Source: Piscicola geometra
Taxonomy: Eukaryota > Annelida > Clitellata > Hirudinida > Piscicolidae
Direction: 5' to 3'
Length of the DNA stretch: 64,000 nucleotides
Assembly (NCBI GenBank): GCA_943735955.1
Contig: OX030966.1
Location: 7,068,306-7,132,305 of the forward strand
The notes beneath the pieces were generated by a model that had not been told where the DNA came from, searched no databases, and saw only the letters and a list, made by a program, of their open reading frames with translations. The translations under genes and the position numbers were made by a program. Positions 30,351-43,492 of the stretch are shown piece after piece; within the stretch, counting starts at the first letter, position 1, and each line of letters begins with the position of its first letter.

Positions 30351-32589
30351 GTAGTAGGTCAAACTCGATGGCCTCACAGACTCTCCTAGCTCAGTGACTT
30401 CTTATGGAGCTGACAAATCGAAGCGAAGAGCGATTACGTTTCCCCCATGAGCTGCTTGTCCGTGCTGAAGGCCAGATGCATGCATCGAGGATGACCGACT
30501 CATGCTCCACTGACTCCGCTCAAACTGGGTGGAAAGGTCAGTGAGAGAGGTATCACTTTATGTTTGAATTGAAACGACCCTTCTAGTTTGAATTGAACTC
30601 GCAATCTTAAGTTGCAAATGTTGAACTTGAGTTCTCTGCTTCTAATACAGACTATTTATCCATAAATAAATGCTCTCGTTTTGTTTGAAGGTCTTTAAAC
30701 AGTCATATGAGCCAGAGCATATGAGTGTGTGATCCCTTTTTGACGAGCTGTCAACTGGACGTCAACAGACTGATTTAAGACTTTTACAATGCTTTCAACG
30801 GCATATTATAACGTTTTATAACTCAGTATAAGTTATTAAAATGTTACTACATTTCTTACAATAGTCAGCATTGCGTGTTAGATTCAATATATATATGCTT
30901 GCATGTGTGCATGAGTTGAAGTTAAGAAGCGCACATCACAGTATTTCAAACAGAAAGATTCCTTAAAGGTTGTTCTTGCTTCATGAGTTTGTATAAAAGC
31001 CAGAGCTGAATGCAAGGGAAGTAGCAGATGGAGTGGCCATGAACGATTAAAGTATATGTTCGATTGACAGTAATAAGCGATAAGAACGAGGTTGATCAGA
31101 AGACATTAGAAAAACTGAAAACATTCTGCGAACATTTGACGAACATTTAGGCCACTTAAGGAAACTTTGACTGACTTTTTGAACCGCTACGTCTGTTGTG
31201 GAATTGCTAATTGTTTGTTGAGAAGATGTGAAGCTGACGCTGTAAGTTTTTAAAATCTTTCGATTGATTAATTTTTCATTCATATAGAATAATTTTTTAT
31301 TTAATATATTTATGGTAATATATTTTAATAAAGTTAACTTGAAACTTTTTATTCTAAGAATTTTAAAAAAATCTAGTTGTATATTCATAAGACTTAGCCG
31401 TTGAGAAAAATGAGGCAATTCTGAACTTAACTCCGTATAATCCTAGCCATTAAAAGAGCTAATTATCTCATAAGAAAATATCAACAATCCTAAAAAGCCT
31501 CAGTCGAACAAATATGAATATATTTATTAATAAATAAGAATAATATAATGTATTATATATGATGTTTTATATAAAAAATATTTTTATAGAACAGTTTGAT
31601 GACTTGCTACATCATCACTTAATCAATTACGGACGCTTCTCACTTACTGCGCATGTGGAACACAGCTGGAACGCTCGCTATGGTGTGAGAGGAGGGTGGT
31701 GCAAGGAAGAAGGGCGACTTCAATAGCACAATACCCTAGTACCTGTAGTACTTCGATAGAACAATACCTCAGTACTGCAAAAAGATTAATTTCTAATTCT
31801 TAATGTTGTCTTGCGGGACTCACAGACGCCCTAACAGCACTAAAACTTGCATAAACACAGGCAGTCTTTGCACTTTGGACCTGTTCGAACAGTGCTATCT
31901 CAGTGTAGTCTCACTGCTTCAGTAATTGCATCGTTTACAAGCCATGTATCCTCTACCAGCCATCTTCTCTTTCTTTCTGGTTCTATCCCTGTTTGCTACA
32001 TTCCATTTAACCTTTTCCAACCCCCTCAGCCCCGTGGGTGATGATGATGATGACATTGATGATGGTGATGATGATGTTGAAGATGACGATGAATGGCGTG
32101 TGTTATAAAAGAGTTTCAAGGCCGCAGCTTATCTCCATCTTTTCCATATTTCACAAACGGTTCTTTTAAGCACCCGCCTGCAAGCACTTGCTATTGCGCG
32201 AGTAATAAGAGCTGATGCCATTACATCACTATTACGAAGGCATATTCCTCTGCGTTTTATTGCTTTCAGAGTTTCTATGCCTAACTGGAGCGCCATTTTG
32301 CCCTTTAGGTCTGCGCTTTTTGCTTCTTTGTGTGTTTCACGAGAGCGGGAAACCGCCGAAAGAGGATTGTCAAAGAACTGGAACATAAAAAACGTGGGAA
32401 TCTTTTTTTCTTTATTTTTTTAGTGGTTCGTTTTTCGTTATATTATTTTGTTGGCAAGCTCCAAATGAGTCTGAATCGTTCATAAATAATTGAGCACGAT
32501 CAAATGCACGCGTAAACAAATGCTCTTTCGCGACAGAGGCGCATGAATCAGCAGGCAGGCAGGTGGAAGGCACACCAGCCTACCTAGCA

Positions 32590-33325
32590 CCACCTCCCTT
32601 CGCACAAAAACCTCCTCCCCATGCACCACCTCCCTTCGCCCACAAACCTCCTCCCCATGCACCACCTCCCTTCGCCCACAAACCTCTTCCCCATGCACCA
32701 CCTCCCTTCGGCCACAAACCTCCTCCCTATGCACTACCTCCCTTCGCCCACAAACCTCCTCCCCATGCACCATCTCCCTTCGGCCACAAACCTCCTTCCT
32801 ATGCACTACCTCCCTTCACCCACAAACCTCCTTCCCATGCACCACCTCCCTACGCCCACAAACCTCCTCCCCATGCACTACCTCCTTTCACCCACAAACC
32901 TCCTTCCCATGCACTACCTCCCTACGCCCACAAACCTCCTCCCCATGCACCACCTCCCTTCGGCCACAAACCTCCTCCCTATGCACTACCTCCCTACGCC
33001 CACAAACCTCCTCCCCATGCACCACCTTCCTTCGGCCACAAACCTCCTCCCTATGCACTACCTCCCTACGCCCACAAACCTCCTCCCCATGCACCACCTC
33101 CCTACGCCCACAAACCTCCTTCCCATGCACCACCTCCCTACGCCCACAAACCTCCTTCCCATGCACTACCTCCCTTCGCCCACAAACCTCTTCCCCATGC
33201 ACCACCTCCCTTCACCCACAAACCTCCTCTCCATGCACCACCTCCCTACGCCCACAAACCTCCTTCCCATGCACCACCTCCGTTCGCCCACAAACCTCCT
33301 CCTCCTCTTCCTCCTCCTTCTTCTT
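32590..33325 (+). repeat. 36-bp minisatellite with a long proline-rich frame
   Basis: About 20 copies of a 36-bp unit (CATGCACCACCTCCCTTCGC plus CCACAAACCTCCTCCC). Since 36 divides by 3, the plus strand reads a 12-residue repeat HKPPPHAPPPFA for about 250 codons, with F/Y, A/G/T and P/L/S variation. No ATG, acceptor or homologous flank supports expression, so it is listed as a repeat. Confidence 0.88.
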
Positions 33326-33937
33326 TTAATTGAAGGCGCCATGCCTGAAAAGCTTTTAATGGAGAGAGTGTGTGCTCGCATGATTTGTTTTTCTCGCGCT
33401 TCAACATTAATCTGCAAGTTTGCAGCCTTCATCGTCTGCCATGTTTACCGCGCAAACGGCTTATGCGCTTTGGGAGAAACCTGTTCGGGAACTTTCCCTC
33501 TCAGTTTGCCTTTACGAGAGGCTCTTTTTTCCAGCAAATTAATTTCCGTTTTCGCATCGACGCTAGTGTATTTTTGTGCGACACCTAAAAATAAATTATT
33601 CATCAAACTTGAAAGTTATTTTTTCTCTCTTCATGCCACCAAATTCACTGAGAGAATTTTTACGAGAAAATTTCATGAAAGGGAAATTATGTTGTGAGGA
33701 CAACTCGAAAACAACACCTCTATTAGACCAGCCCATTTCCCAACCCATTTCCGATCTGGCATCTGTGACAATTTCAAGTAAAAACGTTGTAATTGAATTT
33801 AACTTTTTTTCCCAAAGCAAACAAAGTTTTAATTAAAATTAACTTTTGGTCGCAGACTTCGTGTTCTGGCTGCTTGTTGCAACTTTCACATACACTGAGG
33901 AGTGACTGTCTTAAGCAATTATTGAAATTGTTTGTCT

Positions 33938-33969
<32 letters not shown>

Positions 33970-34147
33970 CCAATTACCTAGAAATCGCAGCAAACAATGT
34001 TAATTTCCTCTAATAACACAAAAAGTACCAAAAATTATCTGTTGTTTTTAAGCTTCCAATGAAAGACATCAACTCTTTAAATTAATTTAATTACATTTTA
34101 ACATTAATAATTACCTCCATGACAATGATTGCGCGAAGTGTACTCAC

Positions 34148-34218
34148 CAAGCAGTCACCCGATAGCTTGGCGGACGCGGCGAGAAGAGGGTCTGTGCTGA
34201 CACACCACTCTCTGGCCC
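34148..34218 (-). other. Isolated exon-like segment, minus strand
   Basis: Flanked by an acceptor (GTAAG|GG) and a strong donor (TTG|GTGAGT), the frame reads AREWCVSTDPLLAASAKLSG then DCL. It looks coding, but I could not connect it to neighbours or name it. Confidence 0.3.
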
Positions 34219-34696
34219 CTTACAAACACAACTTCTGTTTTAATGATTTAATTGCTTCTGTAGGACTAGAAAGATATTGATGCTTTGAAGCTGCTATGCA
34301 TGCATCTCGAATAAGCAAACACAAGAGCTGAAGAGGGTCGAGCTGGTTACTCACACTCATCTCTCTTGCTAGCCTAGCCTAATTGTCAGTCACTCGGTTG
34401 CAGCAATAATTACCGTTTATGCTCCGAATCTGTCATGATAATCTTCGCTGAGGATGATGAGGCGTCAGTCCGTAGAGACGAGAGACCTCGACATAGACAA
34501 ACTTTTTCTTAAATGGCACATAGCAATCTTTTTATGCGGCTCTACACCGGCCATCATTCACTCGAACTGCATCGTAAGTCCTGTCTTTATGGAGCAACTC
34601 AAAGAATTGTTTGTCCCAAAATATCTTTCCTGCGGTTTCTTTAAACAAACACATTATGCTCGTCATTATTAGTATTTATAATTACGGGACTTATTG

Positions 34697-34743
34697 TAGT
34701 GGCCTATAACCAAAACGGGTTTAAAGACCACTTAAACTGCAAC
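34697..34743. repeat. Dispersed repeat, copy 1
   Basis: Shares AGTGGC..ATAACC.AAACGGG.TT..AG.CCA and CTGCAA with 48667-48713, about 75-80% identical over 47 bases. Probably the end of an interspersed element. Confidence 0.5.
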
Positions 34744-37700
34744 TTTTGAAAAATCAGATTTTTTATAAAACAATAATCGAAAGAGCCTTCAAGCAGATTC
34801 CATTTTCGTTTCTTAATCAACAAACAAAAACTTCAAACCATTATTTTAGAATCTGAAACCAGGGAATAAATCTCGAATGAGATGAGAACTTGAGGTGTTT
34901 CCGTTTTGTATTTCCTCTCTTCTCATCTCCTGATCACCAAGCGAACTGAAGCAATTCCCTAATGTATTGTCCCTTGAAAGACGAGAAGCGTTCTCGATTA
35001 TTAAAATCTCGAGTTTTTATTATTATTTACATATTTTTAAAATATTCTTTCATGCTTTTGCTGCAATTTGTGATAAAATGATTTATTGAATAGGGGTCTT
35101 ATCTCTATTTCTAAACCAACCTATTTTTTAATTTCAAAGTTTTTAATTTCTACCAATATTTACCGATATATTCCATTTTTAGTTTGCTAACCTGTCTATA
35201 AGGCTCAACTGGCTTACTCTTCTTTATCTCATCGAGAGCGACCGCTCATCTCTCGGTTAAGTACGTTCGGTCCTCGCTGATCGGCCATTAATCCATCAAA
35301 ACACAATGCCTCCTACGCGTGTATATTTCTCTGAGAAACCAGGTCTCTGTGTGGTTTCCCTCTTGCTCTTTATTTGGTGAAATGAGTTTGTGTTGTTCTA
35401 GTACTACTAGCAGCCGAAGTAGTAGTAGAAGAAACAGTAGTTGGAAAAGTAGAAGTAGTGGTAGAAATAGTTTCAATTCAACAATTTTTGATTTACAAAT
35501 GATTTCTTCAAAAGCTGTCGGAGTTGTAATCGTTTATGAAAATTCTTTATGTAAAAATTTTTTTTTACTGAATTCTGCTCTCTCTACTCACCCACTCATC
35601 CATCTATGCAACTCATTAGCATAAGTCGAATAAATGCTGCTCCAGTCGTCACTCCGCTCAACCACGCCAACAGCACTTCTTGCATGCATTACAAGCAGCA
35701 TTCGACATTATATGTTCAACCCTCTATTTGAAACTCGCATGGCTAAGACAAGCAATAAGAATTCTTTGAATTAATCCTCTATTTTCAGACGTTAAATAAT
35801 GAATTATTTTGAAATTTGTCAGGGATTTGGTATTCTAAGGTGATCAATCTTTTCTATGATGTTGCTTCAAACGAGAGATTGCTGAGGTGTCCAAGTTTAT
35901 TAAGAGTTTTATTGTGGAGTTGAGAGTGCAAATGACTGACTTCAATCCAAAGAGACGTCGTTTGCACTCTGATTAGAATACTTTTTAGACACGCCCAGTT
36001 CTCATCTTTGACTTGCAAATTCACTTTAAATTAATCAACCAGTGGAGTTTAGAAACACCTGCATAGACACAAGAATCTGTTTTAATCTCTATGGTGAATT
36101 TGTATCATCATCATGATGATTCATTGGTTCATAATGATCCAGTGATCGTGGCAAACAGCTAAGATATTTCAGACGAGGTTAATTAGAGATCAAACACTCT
36201 ACATTTGCATCGCAATTAGACCAGAAAAGTGGTGTTACACTCGATTATAATAAATTACAGTCAAATACAAATTCATTGACTCTGTGAGATCAACGTGATG
36301 TTGTCCAATTCGTTTCTTGAATTGCCTTCTAAAGTTTCGATCTCTATGCGACATCCTAGCACCGCAGCTTTTATGTTTTCACAGCCTCTATTAACTCGTC
36401 TAATTATTTTTATTTCTTTTATTTTTTTATTATTTCCATTTATTGAACAACTTTATTTCAAGGCGGTGTTTGCTTTCAACTTTTCAGCTTCTATATTGGC
36501 GTCGTAGTTTTTAATAACCGATTTTTTATTGTCCTATTTCATGCTTCAGTTTTTGTGGATGATCCTCGCTGTAGGTCTGCTCAAACAATCACCATCCATC
36601 AGACCAGTGTCAGACCTTCGGCAATTCGTCAAGTCATTCATCCATTCATTCATCTATCCATTTTTCGTCTCTTTCTTTGTCTTTTAAGAATCCATTAACT
36701 TATCCATTCATTTCTCTATTTATGTTTGCAGCAACTTTTCTATTTGTATAACCATTAACAAATATTTTTTAGATATATTTTTATCATTAGAAATATCCTA
36801 AATATATCTCTCCACTCATTTACTTTTGCACTTTTTGCTTCTTCAAATCTATTCCTATCTTCCCAACGACTTCCCAATACCTCTCTCCTCTTCAGACCAC
36901 GCCTAACACTCCTGCTTGAGTGCCGTCTTTAAACTTCAACCACAGCTTCGATTTCTCTCGAACTTTCCATCAATTTTAAATATGTTTTTAAGCTCGTTTC
37001 TCACAAAATTAAAATTCTATTTCGCCATTGTCGCCGTATAATGGAATAATCTCAGTGTTTTGGGTTCTGATTCAAAATAAATCCTTCAATTTGCCTCGAA
37101 ACACCTCCTGAACCTCTCAAGTCTCGAGAGAAAAGTCCTTTCATTCTATTTTTTCCCCTAAATTAGAAAACATTGTTAGAGTCGTGTTTTTCTGAACTTT
37201 TGTTCAAAAAAATGGAAGTTTAAATCTTTATTTGGAAAAGATTTTTTTATTCCATTTAAATATATAGCACTTCATTGTGAAATATTTAAATCTATTTTAA
37301 CTTACAATAAAAAGGCTAGTTTTTATTTAACGATATACCTATTTTATTCATGTACACGTCTCACTCTTTTTCAACAAAGTTTTTTTATTTATATTTACAT
37401 CTTTCTTTATTAACATTTTCTGAAAGATTATTAAGTTTTGGCCAAATTTAATTTAAATAATCATCATCCTCATCATCCTCATCATCATCATCATCATCTT
37501 CTTCTTCTTCTTCCTTCTTCCCATCACTAGATACTCAGCAGTTCCTCCTTTTCGAAGGCACTGATTCAGGAAGCAAGAGGCAGCCTCCCACGAAAGCGCC
37601 TGCCACTGCTTTGTTATTGTAGATTTAGTTGCTTTTGTTGGGCGCACTCATTTTGTCGTCCATCATTTGTTCACGCTTCGCTTCTTACCCTTGCGACCAC

Positions 37701-38478
37701 AACAACACCCTGTCAACTCAAAAAAGTTCAATTCATCAACAACAATCAAAACAACAACCACAACAATACCGCTACCAAACACATGTAGAGTGTTGATGGC
37801 GGGATTTTCTCATGAAACTCTGTCATTAGGCCTATTGATGTCTTTGACGTCCCTTTCGTCTGGTGTGCAGCACTAAAAGCAAATTCAACATGGCGTTTAT
37901 CGTTTTTAATAGAAGAATGAATAGATGAGTAACCAACCATTGCTTTATATCGCCATAATGTCGTCTGCCTGGTCATTTAGGGGTTATAAAAAAATAAAAG
38001 ATACTAAATATGCTTAATAATCGATATCTCTATATTTTATCATCAATATGATTATTCTTTTTATGAATTCTCGCTTCTATAAATCGAGTTTATTATTTCA
38101 TTACTTTTTATTGCTTTTATCGACATTTTAATCACCTTTACTCGCATCATTTAACTGTTTTGTTATTTAATTGCAAAGATACTTTTGCCATTTTAATGCC
38201 ATTTCTGTTTTATGGAAATGCCTCGCCTTCGAAAGGCAATAGAATTATCTTCTTCGCCTTCAGGGAGCCATATTTACATATCTTGCGTTCCGGGCAAAAG
38301 CATTCTGCCTGGAAAGAGCAAAACATCGAATCTATCTCAAATATCTTTTTTATTCAAAGCCGTAAACATACTTGTTGGTTTAAAATCTTTTTATTTAAAA
38401 AAAATTCTTATCGTACATCTGTTTCCATTGTGAACAGGTGCACGGTCGAATTTGAAGCAGTTAAGCAAGAGGCACCCC
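34744..38478. other. Mostly non-coding region upstream of the GPCR
   Basis: AT-rich, with short AGT (35396-35460) and CAT/TTC (37459-37515) runs. One plus-strand segment after an acceptor at about 36551 (FLWMILAVGLLKQSPSIRPV) looks weakly coding. No gene model could be made. GPCR 5' UTR probably begins at the acceptor AACAG at 38439. Confidence 0.5.
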
Positions 38479-40228
38479 ATGAGCGAGTGGCTCAGCCTGG
38501 GAACGATGGGGTCTACCAGAGAGTACACCCCCCTCAACCACTCGCATCCATCCTTCACGGAAACATTTGGTTTTCCAACCAACGCCAATCCATTCCACCA
38601 ACAAAGCACCACCATCCTCCTCCCTCAGAGCTCACAATCTCTTCTTTTCACCACCACGTCTGCGGAGGAGTTTTACCAAAAAGTAAACTAACTTAAACTA
38701 ACTTATCTATTTTAGCGATCAAACAAAATCTACAATGAATTTTCAGAAAATATACTTTCATACTTTGTTTTTATTTTCTAGATTTGTATCCATCCCATCA
38801 TCCATTCATCCACCACACATTCTTTTTTCACTTTTACTATTTTTATCTATTTCTTCTCTTCACTCATTCCACTATACACCTCTCCACCCACTCTTCTCAA
38901 AGGCCACTCCAAACCCTGACCTTGAGACGTACAGAGCATTCGTCTTCTACCTCAACGTGGTCCTCATCCCCATCACGGTCACCCTCGGTCTTCTTGGCAA
39001 CCTGGTCTCCATCGCAGTCCTCCACAAGGACCGTTACAACCGGGTGGCCGTCTTCCTGCTGCAGAACCTCGCCCTGGCCAACTGCTTCCTGCTCTTCATG
39101 TCCCTCTTCGTGCTCACCGTCTCCTTCGGCATCCTCAACACCCTGCTCGAGGACTACGACTACGAAGTCTTCCCCTTCATCGTCGTCTACGTCAACCCAC
39201 TCGGCGACATCAGCCACTCCTACGTCATCTGGTCCACCATTCTTCTAGCGCTGAACCGCTACGCAGCCATTTGCAAGCCCTTCACGTCGAAAAACTTCTT
39301 GAAACTGTCGAGTGCTCGTTTGCAAGTGGCTGTGGTGGTCATCTTGTCCATCTGCTTCAACTTGCCCAAGTTCTTCACGTACGACATCGAACGCTACTTC
39401 TGCATCTGGAGCAGGAAGGAGCTCAGATGCTCCGACAACCGCTCTTCCATAGGCAGTGAGTACACCGCAGAAAAGGTGCACCTCAAGTACAACTTCACGC
39501 TGACCACCCTGGGCGACAACCAGCACTTCAAGGTCTACTACCAGACCATCTTCTACTCCTTCATCATGCTCGTCCTGCCCCTCATCCTCCTCATCGCCCT
39601 GCACGTGCCCATCATCAAGCAGCTGCAGCGCTCCAAGAGGCAGATGCGACACAACTACCTCGCCTACGACGGCAAGAACGAAGACAACATCACCGTCGCC
39701 GTCGTCGTCATCATCATCGGCATGGCCATCTGCCACGTCATGGAGCGCATCTGCGAGGTGGCGAAGAACCTCTCGGGCGAAGAAAAGTCGAACATCGGCT
39801 TGTTGTACGCGCAGAACATCAGCAACTTCTTCGTGCAGTTCAGTTCATCCACCGACTTCATCGTCTACTACATCCTCAAGAAGCGCTTCAGGAAGGAGTT
39901 CTGGAGGAAGGTCCACTCGTGCACGGGCTGGCAGTTCAGTCGCCATGCCACCCTCTCGGAGAGGGACTCGGTCGTCACCGAGAAGAGAACCAGTGTGCCC
40001 AAGCAGAGTCTCAAAGGTGGGCCTCATCCCATCCAAAACCAACCTAAAAGCACAAGAAGCAACCTCAGTGCAGGTAAAAGCAACTCCAATGGGGACACCC
40101 GTTTGAGCGACGAGAGTTGTCATTTGGTCTCCAAAGTCGACCCTGCTGTGGTCCTGCTGCTGTCAGGTGGCTGTGTCGGTGAGGCCACAAGCGCCACAGT
40201 GGTTGAAGCAAGCAACTTGAAGAGTTAG
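38479..40228 (+). CDS. FMRFamide-receptor-like class A GPCR
   Basis: Two exons, 38479-38682 and 38903-40228, join at phase 0 and encode 509 residues. Exon 1 is a Ser/Thr-rich extracellular tail with an N-glycosylation site (NHS). Exon 2 carries seven hydrophobic segments: TM1 with GN (about residue 101), TM2 LALANCFLL, TM3 ending LLALNRYAAICKP, a long second loop with NFT, TM6 and TM7 ending STDFIVYYILKKRF, then a Ser-rich tail of about 110 residues. The TM3 and TM7 ends resemble FMRFamide/myosuppressin-type neuropeptide receptors. Standard motifs are altered: Asp2.50 is Asn, DRY is NRY, and CWxP is absent in TM6. The ATG is the first in-frame one after a good acceptor (AACAG|GTGCAC). The ligand is unknown. 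Base composition is markedly GC-rich compared with its surroundings. Confidence 0.87.
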
Positions 40229-43200
40229 TTTTCTAAGGTGTCTACCACTAATCATGTAACAGTGATTCCATAAATCCTTGCTGAAATGACTGGAGTTTAT
40301 TATCTATTTTGCTATATATTATATGCATAGTATATTTTATATTAAATATAATATATATGATAATATATCATCGCTATCGTGTTGTTTTGACGTTGTACTC
40401 TTGGAGATGTGGATGCTTGGCAGCTCGCGATGTAACCTTCAAACCTGAAGACTTTTAAGGCATTTAATTACGTGCTGAACAAGTCCTTCAACAAGGTAAT
40501 TGCATCGAATTGAGATTTGTTACTGGAGCTTGCATCGAAGCAAACATTTCAATGCTGCTCTTGATATATAGCTTGTTCATTGTGATTTAATCTCCGGTAA
40601 GCAGGCATTTTTATAAACCCCCTTGCAGTTTGTTCAAATAGATGTGTTCTGGCGAGGTGGGTAGATTTTCCAGAATTGCAGTTAATCGTGTGGTTTAATC
40701 ATGATTTATTTCCTAGTTTTTAAACATTTTTTCGTTTATACATTATAGTTGTTGCTTATTAATTTATTGCATTTAAATCATCCTTTTACACTTTATTATT
40801 TGTTTCGAAATAAACAATAGTTCTTTTTTATACAATAACTCTTCGTTCATTTATTTAATTCTTTTTTTATTTATGACTTCCTGTCTGCATGTACATAAGG
40901 TTGGAATGATTATTTTCATATAAACTACCTAGCTTCACATCTAGTTAACATACGTATTCTATATAGGAACTCTGTACATAATTGTAGATTTCGTTGTTGT
41001 TGTTTATCCGTGCAATTTTAAATTAGGCATGTCCTAAACAATAGTTATATATTTAAATCTTTGAAGCTTTTTCCAAATTACCTCGAAAAAATGCCTCGTC
41101 ACAACTAGAGCGACGTTTATGCTATGAAAGTACTCTAGGTTTTTCTGAAAACTATAAAAAAATATCTAAAATTGAATTTTTTTCGATCTGTTTAAAATAC
41201 TTCGAGTCAGTAATTTTTTTATTCAATTGCTTTCTTTATGAAGAGATAAAAAAAAAGTCAAATATTTTGATGTCCGAGAACATTACAAAATGGCTGATAA
41301 ACGCTTCTTCTAATCTAATCAAATATGTTTATATAGCGCTTCTTTATAAATTCAAAAGCGCTCAATAAATTCTTGAAATTGTAGTTTTTCGTTAAGAAAA
41401 AAAATTCTTTTACGCATGCTTAGGTCTGAGAATGAAGGGGAAAATCTCCGAACTTCACAGAAAGACTATAAGAAGTGTCTTATGAGCTAAGAGCAACTCT
41501 ATAGAGACGAGATAATCTTATCAAGGGGGCTGCAGAACAAGAGTGACGATGATGACTTTGGACTCCGAAGAAAGCTCTACTTAATGTTTATCAGGAGAGG
41601 AAGTTTAAAAAGAAAAAATCGATTCTTGAATTTTTAACAAAGGCGAATTTTTCATTTACATGTCATTAGCCTTGTCAATGCCACTATTGATTCTGAATAA
41701 CAGAATTAATAATAAAAAAATGTATGAAAAAAGTATTTTGGCGTATCAACAATGAATTAATGCCTAACACTTATTGTAATTTGGTATTACCTTTTGTGTA
41801 TTTCTCTCCCTCATCCATACACCAGTAAATCATCCAACCAAACCACTTCACGATCCATTACTTTCCATCCGCAATCTCATACTTACAAGCATCCAATCAT
41901 TCGCTTAGTGCATGGTGGGGGAGCCTGATAAGTCATTTACAGGCGAGAATAAAAATGGTTGCAGAGCAGCGCCACTAAAATGGAGTTTATTCGTTCAATT
42001 TTATCGTTTATTTCCCACTTTAAACAGGTCACAAGGGCGACATTTGCAAGGAGCAGCTTACAGGGCATGCTTTGAATGCCAGGCAAGCACACTGGCTACT
42101 CCATGCCAAAATGCCACTAGAACATCTTCGTTTTATTGGATTCACCAATCTGCTTCGATGAGATTTAGGAAGCTGTGAGATAAGGAATGACGAGTGGAAA
42201 GGAATAAATAAACATGAGAAATTGTGGGTGGTTTCTCTAAAAATATATCTCTGAATTGATCTTAATGAGATTTATTAAATATGCATGACGTATGACGACG
42301 CGTTTGAACAATTTTGTGGTACAAATTAACACGCGAAATATGCGAGTATGAGTTTAAAATTAGAACGTTTTGCCATAACCGCCAGGTTGCAGGGGAGAAT
42401 TTGTTCATAGTTCCATTTACGGGGCTTGATTGGCGCTGGATGGCTCCCATCTCCTCTAACAACTTTGGGCTACAAGAGTGTGTGGAAATACAACCAACAA
42501 CCTTCGTCTGTAAGGAGCGAGTGGCTAACTACTCGGGCACCCATTGACTCTCCATTCCACAACTGAACACTTTCGTATAAATGTAGTTTTATTGAAGATC
42601 ACCAAACGGATGAGAGGGTGACGAAATGCGGGGAGGCGCGATGAAGAATCAAGATGGCGAGCGAATTGAACTGTCGATACAACGATTTAGTTTCAGATTT
42701 AAAAGCTCATCAATCAATAAAGGAATTAAGGTCAGTCACTCCAGTCAGAACTTAGATGCTTCCCTCATCACAGGCAATCCATCCCGAAGAAGCGTTCGCT
42801 AAGTTGAGGTACCATAAATAAATGTTAGAAGTAACGACAAATAAGTTATAGAAAGAGTATAAATAGGGAGTCATAGAGAATAAATAGCAGCAACCAAGTG
42901 CACTAAACAGAGAAGCGTAAGAAAGGACAAGACACCATGGCAAGCCTCCCTCGAAGTGCTCTTACATTAAAGTAGATTTGATATTCTTGGAGATTAGACT
43001 TAACGTGGTTCTGTAGTTGTTATGGCAACGGCACTCGATAAATAAGACATAAAGAAACATATTAAAGTCTCTCATTAAATATATACTTTGAGTCTGCGCC
43101 GTACACTACAATAGTGTGCGCCTTCCCCTCACCACACACACACACACACACACAAGTATGAACAGAAAGTCTCAAAAAGATGACGGGTGGAGGAAAAAAA

Positions 43201-43280
43201 GAACGAATGATTTGTCGACTATGACGGACTATACGAGCGATGAGGGAGGGATGGGTGGTGCATGCAAGTGTGGTTGGAGG
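40229..43280. other. Intergenic region between GPCR and SERBP1
   Basis: AT-rich with no recognised gene. AATAAA for the GPCR transcript may be that near 40808. A segment at 41318-41368 has the TATAGCGCTT...AAGCGCT pattern seen in interspersed repeats of many marine invertebrates; a related piece is at 52558-52600. Confidence 0.5.
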
Positions 43281-43284
43281 GTAG

Positions 43285-43488
43285 TGGAGTGGTGGTGGTG
43301 GTGTGGATGAGATGTTTGGTGTTTCGACAGGGTGGGATGGTGGTGGTGGTGTGGATGAGATGTTTGGTGTTTCGACAGGGTGGGATGGTGGTGGTGGTGT
43401 GGATGAGATGTTTGGTGTTTCGACAGGGTGGGATGGTGGTGGTGGTGTGGATGAGATGTTTGGTGTTTCGACAGGGTGGGATGGTGGG
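43285..43488. repeat. 48-bp minisatellite in the SERBP1 3' region
   Basis: About four copies of GTGTTTCGACAGGGTGGGAT plus a GGT-rich stretch and GATGAGATGTTTG, starting just after the SERBP1 stop (minus orientation), hence within its 3' UTR or flank. Confidence 0.9.
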
Positions 43489-43492
43489 TTCC

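Noticed and set aside
37453..37647. Minus-strand frame, or alternative frame AGAFVGGCLLLPESVPSK resembling a PfkB motif
   Set aside because: The catalytic Asp of GAGD is missing and the frame stops soon; chance resemblance is more likely.
42314..42547. 77-codon plus-strand frame
   Set aside because: No homology, splice context or codon pattern supports it.
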